Part shown: positions 24,661 through 33,436 of the stretch, in pieces
How the letters are laid out: each line of letters starts with the position of its first letter
Position numbering within the stretch: position 1 is the stretch's first letter
Notes under the pieces: generated by a model
The model's database searches: none
Told to the model about the DNA's origin: nothing
The model's input: the letters and a program-made list of their open reading frames with translations, nothing else
Translations under genes and position numbers: made by a program
NCBI GenBank assembly: GCA_019187495.1
Contig: JABAQN010000005.1
Location: forward strand, 1 to 64,000
DNA from: Steroidobacteraceae bacterium
Lineage (GTDB): Bacteria > Pseudomonadota > Gammaproteobacteria > Steroidobacterales > Steroidobacteraceae
Direction: 5' to 3'
DNA: 64,000 nucleotides

Positions 24661-27102
24661 CTAGAATCGTTGCGAGAACTTCAGCCCCCAGGTGCGCGGC
24701 TGGTTCGTGATGATGAACGGATGAGTGCAGATCTGCTCGTCGCATTGCGCGAAGCGGGTGATGTCCGCGCGCTTGTCGAACGCGTTGTCGATGAACAGAT
24801 CGAACGAGAAGCGATCCTTGCCGAGCCCGAAGCTGAAATCAGCGAGGCCATACGCCCGGTTGGGCCCGCCCAGCTCGAACTCGTCAGCGGGCAACAGCGC
24901 AGATCGACGCCTGCTTTCATACGAGAACGCGCCCTGCAGGCTCGCTTCGAACGATGCCAGCGGGAACGTGTAGCGCGCAATCACGTTGCCCTTGAACTTC
25001 GGCGCGATCGGCAGCTCGGTGCCCTTTGGCGCAAAGCTCGTCGGGGCGCACTGATCCGGTGGCAGCGGCAGGCCCGTGTCGTCGAGGCTCTCGCAGAAAT
25101 CCTTGGTGAGTTCGCTGTTGAGGAAAGTCACGCTGGCGCCGAGCATCAGGCGCTCGGTGGCGGCCCAGCTGAGATCGCCCTCCACGCCCTTGATCCTCGC
25201 GCCGCCGGCGTTGACGATGTTCGTGAGCCCGTTCGAGCCGAGGAACGAGAACTGGAAGTCGTCCCAGTCTTCGTGGAAAAGGGCACCGTTGAACCGCAGG
25301 CGATTGCCGAGCCACGACGATTTCCAGCCGATCTCGTAGTTGAAGAGCGTATCCGACTTGTACGGCGCGAAGGTGCCGCGGCGATTCGCGCCTCCGGGAC
25401 GAAAGCCTTCCGAGTAGGTGGCGTAGACCAGGCGATCGCTGTCGAACTTGTAGGTCAGCGTGACTTTCGGGCTCACGCCGTCTTCCTTTACGCCCTTGTT
25501 GAGGTTCCTGCAGGGCGCGCCGCCGAAGGGAATCCAGCCCGAGCGGTCGAAGCGGGCATCGCCGGCCTGGAAGCTGCAAAGGGTCTCGCCGCTGTTGCCG
25601 CTGCCACTATAGGCCTCCGAGTAGCCGTAATAGCCCTGCAGCGTGTTGTCCGAGTCGTACCAGCGAAAGCCGCCGAGCAGTGACAGCTTGTCGGTGAAGT
25701 CCCAGGTCAGTTCGCCGAAGACCGCGACGTCGCGATCGACGCGCACCTGCTGCGTGAGCCAGATGGTGCCGGGATAGCCCGTGACCGCGAGGGTGGGATC
25801 GAGTGCGTCGACCCTGTAATTCTGCTCTATGCGGTGTTGCTGGCGCTGCGCGAAGACGCCACCAACCGCCCGCAATCGTCGGCTCGGATCGGTCGATACG
25901 CGCAGTTCCTGGCTCCAGCGCTGGTACCGGTCGTCGCTCAGGAAGTACTGCGACGGATTCACCACGTCGGTGTCGGAGTTCAGGTAGGAGCCGTAGACGA
26001 CGTCGTAGAAGTAGCTGTAGTCCGAGTAGTCCGTGTCGCCCGTGGTCTCCCGCTTGAGATAGGAAGCCGCGTAGACGAGATCGAGGTTCGCGATTTTGCC
26101 TTCGACCGTGAGCGACGCCTGGCCCCACTTGTCGTCGAATTTCTCGGAGCGATAACGGCTGATCCGGAGATCGCCCAGCGAGGGGTCGTAGGCAAAGCCG
26201 CCGCCATTCTTCTGCTTCTGCGCCATCACCTGCGGGGTGATCGTCCAGCTGTCGTTCAGATCGATGCGCAGTGCGGCACGCGCGCCGTAGGTCTCGGTAT
26301 CGTTCCAGTTATTCTTGACGTAGGCCGCGTTGTTGGTCGTGATCGGGCGGCCGGCGACGGCGCTGGCCGTGGGATACGTGATCGTACCCGGGACATTGTC
26401 GATATAGCCCGGTGTCTTCGTCGCCCAGCCGACGAGGCGTACCGCGGCGCGCTCCGAAACGGGGATGTTGACGAAGCCCTCGGCGACATAGCCGCCGCCG
26501 CCCTCGAGCACGCTGCCTTCGAGGTCATAGCCCGCCGCGAAACCGGACGCGTCCGGCTTGTTGGTGATGATGCGCACGGTGCCGGCCTGCGAGCTCGCGC
26601 CATAGAGCGTGCCCTGCGGTCCGGCGAGACCTTCGACGCGCGCGATGTCGTACATGTGCAGGTCGAGGGAGCCCTGGATCGTCGTGATGGGCTGCTCGTC
26701 GAGGTAAATGCCGACGCTCGGCTGCGATCCCGAGTGGTTGCCGTTGTCACCGGCCGCGACGCCGCGGAAATAGACGCGCGCGAATCCCGGGCCACCGGTC
26801 GTGTAGGAAAGGCTCGGCAGGAACTTGGCATAGTCGTCGAAGTCGGAGACGTGCAATTCTTCGAGCTTCTGGGTACCGAGCGCCTGGATGCTGATCGGCA
26901 CATCCTGCAGGCTCTCCGAGCGCTTCGTGGCCGTGACGATCACCTCTTCGAGGCCGCCGGTCGTCGGCGGCGACGGGCTCTGCGCCTGCGCGGTTGAAAT
27001 CGCGGCCAGCACCGCGGTCGAAATGAGCGGCGCACTTCCCGTCACCGCCCGCCTGCGCGGGGCCTGCTCGCGCAGGAGCTTCCGTTTCTTGCTTCGTGTC
27101 AT
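24661..27102 (-). CDS. TonB-dependent receptor
   Basis: Outer-membrane β-barrel receptor of 813 aa energised by TonB. A signal peptide (ISTAVLAAISTAQAQ) is followed by a TonB box EEVIVTATKR, a plug domain (DVPISIQALGTQKLEELHV; VGIYLDEQPI; VEGLAGPQGTLYGASS) and the barrel ending LKFSQRF with terminal aromatic Phe. It is the iron-complex-type outer receptor family with unknown ligand. The TPR-sulfotransferase gene lies 24 bases upstream on the same strand, so cotranscription is likely. No Fur site is seen near it, so iron is not implied. Confidence 0.93.
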   Translation of the reverse strand: MTRSKKRKLLREQAPRRRAVTGSAPLISTAVLAAISTAQAQSPSPPTTGGLEEVIVTATKRSESLQDVPISIQALGTQKLEELHVSDFDDYAKFLPSLSYTTGGPGFARVYFRGVAAGDNGNHSGSQPSVGIYLDEQPITTIQGSLDLHMYDIARVEGLAGPQGTLYGASSQAGTVRIITNKPDASGFAAGYDLEGSVLEGGGGYVAEGFVNIPVSERAAVRLVGWATKTPGYIDNVPGTITYPTASAVAGRPITTNNAAYVKNNWNDTETYGARAALRIDLNDSWTITPQVMAQKQKNGGGFAYDPSLGDLRISRYRSEKFDDKWGQASLTVEGKIANLDLVYAASYLKRETTGDTDYSDYSYFYDVVYGSYLNSDTDVVNPSQYFLSDDRYQRWSQELRVSTDPSRRLRAVGGVFAQRQQHRIEQNYRVDALDPTLAVTGYPGTIWLTQQVRVDRDVAVFGELTWDFTDKLSLLGGFRWYDSDNTLQGYYGYSEAYSGSGNSGETLCSFQAGDARFDRSGWIPFGGAPCRNLNKGVKEDGVSPKVTLTYKFDSDRLVYATYSEGFRPGGANRRGTFAPYKSDTLFNYEIGWKSSWLGNRLRFNGALFHEDWDDFQFSFLGSNGLTNIVNAGGARIKGVEGDLSWAATERLMLGASVTFLNSELTKDFCESLDDTGLPLPPDQCAPTSFAPKGTELPIAPKFKGNVIARYTFPLASFEASLQGAFSYESRRRSALLPADEFELGGPNRAYGLADFSFGLGKDRFSFDLFIDNAFDKRADITRFAQCDEQICTHPFIITNQPRTWGLKFSQRF

Positions 27103-27126
27103 TGGACTACCCCCATTCGTTTTGAA

Positions 27127-29145
27127 TCAGACAGTCGGCGGCTCCGGATAGCGCCCGGCGATCGGGCCGAGCACCTCCTTCAACGGGTCGAGCCACGGCT
27201 CGTAATGGCGCCAATGGTCGACGCCGTCGCGATAGATCGGGCGGCGCACCTGCTCGGAACTCGCGGTTCGCACGGCGCGGTCGTTGGCGTAGAACTGCAG
27301 GCAGGCGGATTCGAACGGCAGCCCGCAATACTCGAGCAACCGCCGCACCTCGCCTTCGGTGTCGTCGACCATGCGCTCGTAGAACACGCGATGCACGCGG
27401 CCCGGCAGTGCCGCGTCGTAGTGCGCCATCAGGTCGACATAATCGCGGTAGTAGCGGCCGAGGTCCTCGAGGCTGTAGCTGAAAGCCTGGCCGCGCGCGA
27501 AATGCTGCTTGTAGGCCGAAAAGCAGCAGCCGAGCGGATGGCGGCGTGCATCGATGATTTTCGCGTTTGGCAGCACGAGATGAATCAGCCCGACGTGCGC
27601 GAAGTTGTTCGGCATCTTGTCGATGAAGTACGGTGCCGCGCTGCGGCGCTGGATGCGCGTCTGCGCGAGATAGCGCTCGCCGAACCGTGCGCAGTCCTCC
27701 GGGCCGAGCCGCGCGAGGGCTTCGAAGTAGCGCGTTTCTGGCCCGCGCGCCGTGGCACCGCCGAGCTCGCGCGCGAGCTGGATGATGTCGGGCAGCTCCA
27801 TCGTGCCCTCGACTTGCGAATGGCTCGAGAGAATCTGCTCGATCAGCGTGGAACCCGCGCGCGGCAGGCCGACGATGAAGATCGGGTCGGCCGCCGGTGC
27901 GCCCCAGCCGGCACGGGCGGCGAAGAACCCGGCTGTCAGGTCGGTCCGGGACCGGGCCACGTGCGTGGTGTAGTCGGCGGCGGACCAGAAGATGCTCTTG
28001 CGGCGCAGGCGGTTGCCGGCCTCGTAATGCCTGAACGAGGCGGCGTAATCGCCCGAGTCCTCGAGCGCCTTGCCCAGCGCGAAATCGAAGTGGAAGCGAT
28101 CCTCGTCGGCGAGGTCCCTGCGCTCGAGCTGCCGACGCATCGCGGCGATATCTGCCGCCGAAAACCGGAACGTCTTGAGATTCGCGAGACTCCACCAGGC
28201 CTCGCCGAAATGCGGCGCCAGCTCGAGGCAGCGGCGGTAGGCGCCGATCGCCTCGTCGAGGCGCCCGGCCGTCTTCAACGTATGTCCGAAGCTCATCCAG
28301 AGCTTCGGCTGGCGCGGATATTCGCGCAGCACGTCGGTGTAGATGCCGATTGCGCGCGGCATGTCGCCGAGGCGCGCGGCAAGTGCCGCCGCGAGATTGC
28401 GATAGCCCGGATTGCCCGGGTCGGCCGTCAGCAGGAGTTCAATCTCGGCGATCGCCGGCGCGAGCTTCGCCTGCTTCTGCAGCACGACAGCGAGATTGTG
28501 GCGCGCGGCAAGAAAGCCGGGGGCGAGCTCGAGGCAGCGCGAGAGCAGCTTCTCGGCGTCGCCGTAACGGCCGATGCGCGCCGCGACTTCCGCGAGCATT
28601 CGGATCGCCGCGACATCGGTCGGATGCTCCTTCAGGTGATTGCGCAGCTGATGCTCGGCCTCGGGAATCCGGCCTTCGCAGAGCGCCGCGGCCGGTTCGA
28701 GCAGGCGCGGGTCGCGCGTGGAATGGCGGATATGCCGGGCGTAGGCCGCATCGGCGGCCTCGGTCTCCCCGAGGAGCGTCAGGTGATCCCCGAGGATGCG
28801 CCATGCGTCGGGGAGGTCCGGCTTCAGTTCGACCGCACGTCGCAGCGCGACGATCGCTTCGTCGCCGCGATGCGCATTTGCGAGTGCGAGCCCGAGTTCC
28901 AGTTGCGCGACACCCCAGTTGGGCTGCGCCCGGGCGAGCGGCTCGAGCACATCGAGCGCGCGTGCCGCCTCGCCTTGTCGCCGATAGGCGGATCCGAGCG
29001 TCAGTTGGGCCACGGGGTGTCCGGGCGCAACGTTCAGGATCTCGTCCGCCTGTTGCGCCGCGAGCCGGGGGTCGGACTGCAGCAGCCGCGAGGCGTGCGC
29101 GAGCGCAACATCGAGCGTGCCGACGGAGTCGGCCCCACTATCCAT
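27127..29145 (-). CDS. TPR-repeat sulfotransferase
   Basis: 672 aa. The first two-thirds are about eight tetratricopeptide repeats (for example PDLPDAWRILGDHLTLLGE, PHFGEAWWSLANLKTF). The C-terminal part is a sulfotransferase-3-type domain with the PAPS 5'-phosphosulfate loop FIVGLPRAGSTLIEQIL and the 3'-phosphate motif. It is predicted to transfer sulfate from PAPS; the acceptor is unknown. The TonB receptor gene follows by 24 bases. The same pair is common in Sphingomonads and Steroidobacterales by general knowledge. Confidence 0.88.
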   Translation of the reverse strand: MDSGADSVGTLDVALAHASRLLQSDPRLAAQQADEILNVAPGHPVAQLTLGSAYRRQGEAARALDVLEPLARAQPNWGVAQLELGLALANAHRGDEAIVALRRAVELKPDLPDAWRILGDHLTLLGETEAADAAYARHIRHSTRDPRLLEPAAALCEGRIPEAEHQLRNHLKEHPTDVAAIRMLAEVAARIGRYGDAEKLLSRCLELAPGFLAARHNLAVVLQKQAKLAPAIAEIELLLTADPGNPGYRNLAAALAARLGDMPRAIGIYTDVLREYPRQPKLWMSFGHTLKTAGRLDEAIGAYRRCLELAPHFGEAWWSLANLKTFRFSAADIAAMRRQLERRDLADEDRFHFDFALGKALEDSGDYAASFRHYEAGNRLRRKSIFWSAADYTTHVARSRTDLTAGFFAARAGWGAPAADPIFIVGLPRAGSTLIEQILSSHSQVEGTMELPDIIQLARELGGATARGPETRYFEALARLGPEDCARFGERYLAQTRIQRRSAAPYFIDKMPNNFAHVGLIHLVLPNAKIIDARRHPLGCCFSAYKQHFARGQAFSYSLEDLGRYYRDYVDLMAHYDAALPGRVHRVFYERMVDDTEGEVRRLLEYCGLPFESACLQFYANDRAVRTASSEQVRRPIYRDGVDHWRHYEPWLDPLKEVLGPIAGRYPEPPTV

Positions 29146-29260
29146 GTGCGCGGCTGAAGCGAGGTGGCGTCACGCGACAGCTATGAGAAACCGCGCCGCG
29201 CACATTGTCAAACGTGTTGTGTGCACGCTACGCCATAATGGCCGGCAACGGAGGGTACCC

Positions 29261-30616
29261 ATGAGTCGCCGAATCACGAACGTTCGAGCGCCGGGCGTCG
29301 TCACCGCGATCGCAGCGCTGCTCGTCACCGCCTGCGTGCCTCGTCCGTCTCCCCTGCGGCAGCCCATCGATCGACCCTACCGGGCCGACTCCGGGTCGAT
29401 CGCCCTGCAGTGCGGCCGCCTGATCGACGGCGTCACCGATGTGCCGCGACGGGATGTCACGGTCGTGATCCGGGACGGTCGCATCGCGGGCATCGAGCCG
29501 GGACGCCGATCGCCGGCCGGCATGCCGGTGCTCGACCTCGCAGGCCACACCTGCCTGCCGGGCCTCATCGACATGCATACGCATATCACCGAGCGACCCG
29601 AGGACACCTCCGACCTGACCGTCTATTTCCGGCGCACCCGCGACGAACAACTTGCGTTGTCACGCGAGTTCGCCGCGGCGACGCTGCTCGCCGGCTTCAC
29701 GACCGTGCGCAACCTCGGCGCGTATATCGCCTGGACCGACCGGGCACTGCGCGACGCGATCGATCGCGGTGAGGTCGCGGGGCCACGCATGCAGGTGGTC
29801 GGCTACTACCTGACGATCCCGGGCGGGGGTGGCGACCTCCTCGTCCCGGGTGTTCCCGAAGCAGACATCCCGGCGATCGTGCGGCAGGGAGTCGCACGCA
29901 ATCCCGCCGGGTTTCGCGCCAGGGCGCAGGCCGCCATCGATGGCGGCGCAGACCTCCTCAAGGTGATCGCCTCGGGCGCGGTGCTGGCCTTCGGCGCCGA
30001 ACCCGGCGAGCCCGAGATGTCGCCGGAGGACATCGCGGCGGTCACGGCGGTCGCGCATGCCGCGGACCGGAAGGTGGCGGCCCACGCGCATGGCGCGCGC
30101 TCGATCCGCGAGGCGATCCTCGCGGGTGCGGACACGATCGAGCACGCCTCGCTGATCGATGACGAGGGGATCGCGCTCGCGAAGGCGCGCGGCGTTGCCC
30201 TGTCGATGGATATCTACAATGGCGATTACATCGACACGGAAGGTCGCCGGCAGGGCTGGCCCGCGGAATTCCTGCGCAAGAACATTGAAACCACCGAGGC
30301 CCAGCGGCAGGGGTTCACGCGCGCGCACGCCGCGGGTGTCGCGATCGTCTATGGCACGGATGCGGGGGTGTATCCGCACGGTCTCAATGCCCGACAGTTC
30401 CCGGTCATGGTCGAGCGCGGCATGACGCCGATGGAGGCGATCAAGGCCGCGACCTCGGTCGCGGCGAAGTACATGGGTTGGTCGGACCGCGTCGGCCAGG
30501 TGACACCCGGGCGATTCGGCGACGTCATCGCGGTCGAGGGCGATCCGCTCACGGATGTGCGACGGCTGCAGCAGGTCGCGGTGGTCGTGAAGGGCGGATT
30601 GCTCTTCAAGGATTGA
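29261..30616 (+). CDS. Amidohydrolase-family lipoprotein
   Basis: 451 aa metal-dependent hydrolase related to imidazolonepropionase and prolidase-type amidohydrolases. The signal peptide ends in a lipobox LLVTAC, so it is lipid-anchored on the periplasmic side. Metal ligands: HTH in DMHTHITE, Lys in LLKVIASG, His in AAHAHGA and IEHASLI, Asp in YGTDAGVY. GGAGGG five bases upstream sets the start at 29261. It sits before the Rieske gene by 38 bases. Substrate is unknown; amide or lactam hydrolysis is the family default. Confidence 0.88.
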   Translation: MSRRITNVRAPGVVTAIAALLVTACVPRPSPLRQPIDRPYRADSGSIALQCGRLIDGVTDVPRRDVTVVIRDGRIAGIEPGRRSPAGMPVLDLAGHTCLPGLIDMHTHITERPEDTSDLTVYFRRTRDEQLALSREFAAATLLAGFTTVRNLGAYIAWTDRALRDAIDRGEVAGPRMQVVGYYLTIPGGGGDLLVPGVPEADIPAIVRQGVARNPAGFRARAQAAIDGGADLLKVIASGAVLAFGAEPGEPEMSPEDIAAVTAVAHAADRKVAAHAHGARSIREAILAGADTIEHASLIDDEGIALAKARGVALSMDIYNGDYIDTEGRRQGWPAEFLRKNIETTEAQRQGFTRAHAAGVAIVYGTDAGVYPHGLNARQFPVMVERGMTPMEAIKAATSVAAKYMGWSDRVGQVTPGRFGDVIAVEGDPLTDVRRLQQVAVVVKGGLLFKD

Positions 30617-30654
30617 CGGGCGCGCTACAATCCTCGCGTCCGACGGGGGTGGAT

Positions 30655-31806
30655 ATGGCTGTCGAAGTCGCGCAGCGACTGCCGCAGATTGCGGATCTCG
30701 AGCGTACGCGCGCGCCGTTCGCGAGGGCGCGCACGCTGCCGGGCGATGTGTACGGCTCGGAGGAGATCCTGCGCATCGAGCAGCAGGGTCTATTCGCGCG
30801 CGAATGGCTCTGCGTCGGGCGCGAGGCGGACATTCCCGCGCCCGGCGACTGGTTCCAGAAGGAAATCGCAGGCGACCCGGTGATCGTGATGCGCGGCCGC
30901 GATGGCGCCATCCACGCGTACTTCAATGTCTGCCGCCATCGCGGCTCGAGACTCCTCGATGAACCACGGGGGCAGGGGCTCGCGCGCATCGTCTGCCCCT
31001 ATCACGCCTGGAGCTATCAGCTCGACGGCAGTCTGCAGAATGCGCCGCGCATGGGGCCCGATTTCTGCAAGGCCGATCACGGGCTCGTGCCCGTGCGCAG
31101 CGGCTTTCACGAGGGATTCATTTTCCTGAATCTCGATCCGGGTGCACCGCCGCTCGAGCGCTATCTCGCCGACCTGCCGGACTTCGCGCGCTTTCGCCTG
31201 CCGGAGCTGCGCCGCGGCCGGCGGATCGAGTACGACGTGCGCGCGAACTGGAAGCTCATCTGCGAGAACTACAGCGAGTGCTACCACTGCTCGCTCGCGC
31301 ATCCGCAGCTCGCGCGGATCAGCGAGCAGATCAGCCGCGAGGAGCGTGGCCAGGAAATCGGCGAGTGCTTCAACGGCGGGCCGATGCGCCTGCGTGACGG
31401 CATCGAGACGATGTCGATGAGCGGGCGCAGCACGCTGCCGACGATCCCGGGCCTGTCGCTCGAGGATTGCCGCTACGTGCACTACTACGTGATCTACCCG
31501 AACATGCTGCTGTCGCCGCATCCGGACTATGTCCTCGTGCACACGGCCTGGCCGATCGCACCCGATCGGACCCATGTGGTCTGCGAATGGCTGTTCACCG
31601 AAGCCGCGGTGGCCGCGCAAGGCTTCGATCCGTCGGATGTCGTCGAGTTCTGGGACACGACGAACCGCCAGGACTGGGCCCTGTGCGAGCGCGCGCAGGC
31701 GGGCGTGACCTCGCGCGGCTACCGGCCGGGGCCCTACCAGTCGTCCGAGGACTGCGTGCACATCTTCGATCGCTGGTATGCCGATCGGCTCGCGAGGCTG
31801 CTTTGA
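30655..31806 (+). CDS. Rieske non-haem iron oxygenase, α subunit
   Basis: 383 aa. Rieske [2Fe-2S] ligands C93-X-H95 (CRH) and C114-X2-H117 (CPYHAW) are followed by the mononuclear iron site ENYSECYHCSLAHPQL with H211 and H216. The chosen ATG overlies the only in-frame start that gives the family N-terminus. It resembles the choline monooxygenase / betaine-demethylase-like Rieske branch. No reductase or ferredoxin gene is adjacent, so electron donors must come from elsewhere. With the next three genes it suggests O- or N-demethylation or oxidative cleavage of an amine, inferred from context. Confidence 0.9.
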   Translation: MAVEVAQRLPQIADLERTRAPFARARTLPGDVYGSEEILRIEQQGLFAREWLCVGREADIPAPGDWFQKEIAGDPVIVMRGRDGAIHAYFNVCRHRGSRLLDEPRGQGLARIVCPYHAWSYQLDGSLQNAPRMGPDFCKADHGLVPVRSGFHEGFIFLNLDPGAPPLERYLADLPDFARFRLPELRRGRRIEYDVRANWKLICENYSECYHCSLAHPQLARISEQISREERGQEIGECFNGGPMRLRDGIETMSMSGRSTLPTIPGLSLEDCRYVHYYVIYPNMLLSPHPDYVLVHTAWPIAPDRTHVVCEWLFTEAAVAAQGFDPSDVVEFWDTTNRQDWALCERAQAGVTSRGYRPGPYQSSEDCVHIFDRWYADRLARLL

Positions 31807-31819
31807 CGCGCGTGCGTGC

Positions 31820-33436
31820 ATGACGCGTTACGACGTCATCGTGGTCGGTGCCGGCCACAACGGCCTCACGACCGCCGCCTTCCTCGCGAAGGCGGGGCTC
31901 AAGGTGCTGGTGCTCGAGCGCAATCCGTGGATCGGCGGCGCCGCGGTGAGCCGCGAGCTGCACCCGGGGTGGATTTATTCGAACTGCTCCTACGTGTGCA
32001 GCCTGCTGCGTCCGGAGATCTATCGCGGGCTCGACCTCGCGCGCCACGGCCTGCAGATCGCGCCCTACGGTGGCGGCCTCACGTTCACGCGCGACGGCGA
32101 TTTCATCGGCGGCTACGTCGACAAGGACGTTCGCCGCCGCGAGTACGCGCGCCACCACGAGCGCGACGCGGATGCGTACCTGCGCTATTCGCGCGACACG
32201 ATGCGCCAGTGCCGCTTCATCCGCTCGCTGCTGATGCGCACGCCGCCCGATCCGGTGTCGTTTCGCCCGCGTGACCTGCGGGAAATGCTGTACCTCGGCC
32301 GCGAGTTCGCGAAGCTCGGCGAGTCGACGATGGCCGACACGCTGCGCTTCTACTCGATGAGCATCGCGGACTATCTCGCGGAGTATTTCGAGTCGGACAT
32401 CGTCAAGGCGCATCACGCCGGCAGCGGTATCATCGGCACGGCGCTCGGCGTGCAGTCGCCGGGCACCGCGTACGTGCTGCTGCATCACTACATGGGCGAC
32501 GTCGACGGCCAGGTGGGTTCGTGGGGCTTCGCGCGCGGTGGCATGGGGGCCGTATCGAAGGCGATCGCGGGCGCGCTCGTGGCGAATGGCGGCGAAGTGA
32601 GGGCCGATGCACCGGTGGCGCGCATCCTCGTGCGTGACGGCGCGGCCTGCGGCGTCGCGCTCGGCAATGGCGACGAGTACTACGCCGACCGGATCGTCTC
32701 GAGCGTCGATCCGAAGCGCACCTTCCTCGGTCTGCTCGATCCGCACGACCTGCCGGCGGACATCGTGCGCAAGGCGCGCGAATTCAAGAGCCGCGGCTCC
32801 TCGGGCAAGCTCAACATCGCGCTCGACGGCCTGCCGAGCTTCCCGGCGCTCGGCCGCGGGCATCCGCTGGTGGCCGGCGACATGCATTTCCTCGACACGC
32901 TCGAGCGCTTCGAGCGCGCGTACGACGACTGGAAAGCGGGCACGTGGTCGAAGGATCCGTACCTCGACCTGCTGATTCCCTCGCTGACCGATCCGACGAT
33001 GGCGCCGCCGGGCAAGCACTTCATGTCGGTGTTCGTGCAGTACGTGCCGCACCAGATCGAGGGACGCGCGTGGACCGACGCGGATCGCGCGGCGTTTCGC
33101 GAAACGGTGTTCGACCAGATAGCACGCTACAGCCCCGATTTCAGGCGGCTCGTGCTGCACGCCGAGGTGCGCACGCCGCAGGAACTCGACAGCGAGGTCG
33201 GGCTCACGGAGGGCAACATCTTCCAGGGCGAACTGACGTTCGACCAGCTCTTCTTCAATCGCCCGTTCCCCGGCTATGCGCAGTACCGCGGCCCGCTGCG
33301 CGGCCTGTGGATGTGCGGTTCGGCCACTCATCCGGGCGGTGGCGTGATGGCGGCGCCGGGCGCGAATGCGGCGCGCGAAATCCTGCGCGACCTGCGCCGC
33401 CCGGGCACGGTTCCCGAAGGATGGAGCGATGACTGA
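31820..33436 (+). CDS. FAD-dependent oxidoreductase, PYROXD2 / phytoene desaturase-like (1)
   Basis: 538 aa flavoprotein. N-terminal dinucleotide-binding GxGxxG is VVGAGHNGLTTAAFLAKAG, with the second motif LVLERNPWIGGAA. The C-terminal FAD motif is PGGGVMAAPGANAA. It belongs to the NAD(P)/FAD-dependent phytoene-dehydrogenase-like family containing human PYROXD2. It starts 13 bases after the Rieske gene stop and its last bases overlap the next flavoprotein. Reaction unknown. Confidence 0.9.
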   Translation: MTRYDVIVVGAGHNGLTTAAFLAKAGLKVLVLERNPWIGGAAVSRELHPGWIYSNCSYVCSLLRPEIYRGLDLARHGLQIAPYGGGLTFTRDGDFIGGYVDKDVRRREYARHHERDADAYLRYSRDTMRQCRFIRSLLMRTPPDPVSFRPRDLREMLYLGREFAKLGESTMADTLRFYSMSIADYLAEYFESDIVKAHHAGSGIIGTALGVQSPGTAYVLLHHYMGDVDGQVGSWGFARGGMGAVSKAIAGALVANGGEVRADAPVARILVRDGAACGVALGNGDEYYADRIVSSVDPKRTFLGLLDPHDLPADIVRKAREFKSRGSSGKLNIALDGLPSFPALGRGHPLVAGDMHFLDTLERFERAYDDWKAGTWSKDPYLDLLIPSLTDPTMAPPGKHFMSVFVQYVPHQIEGRAWTDADRAAFRETVFDQIARYSPDFRRLVLHAEVRTPQELDSEVGLTEGNIFQGELTFDQLFFNRPFPGYAQYRGPLRGLWMCGSATHPGGGVMAAPGANAAREILRDLRRPGTVPEGWSDD

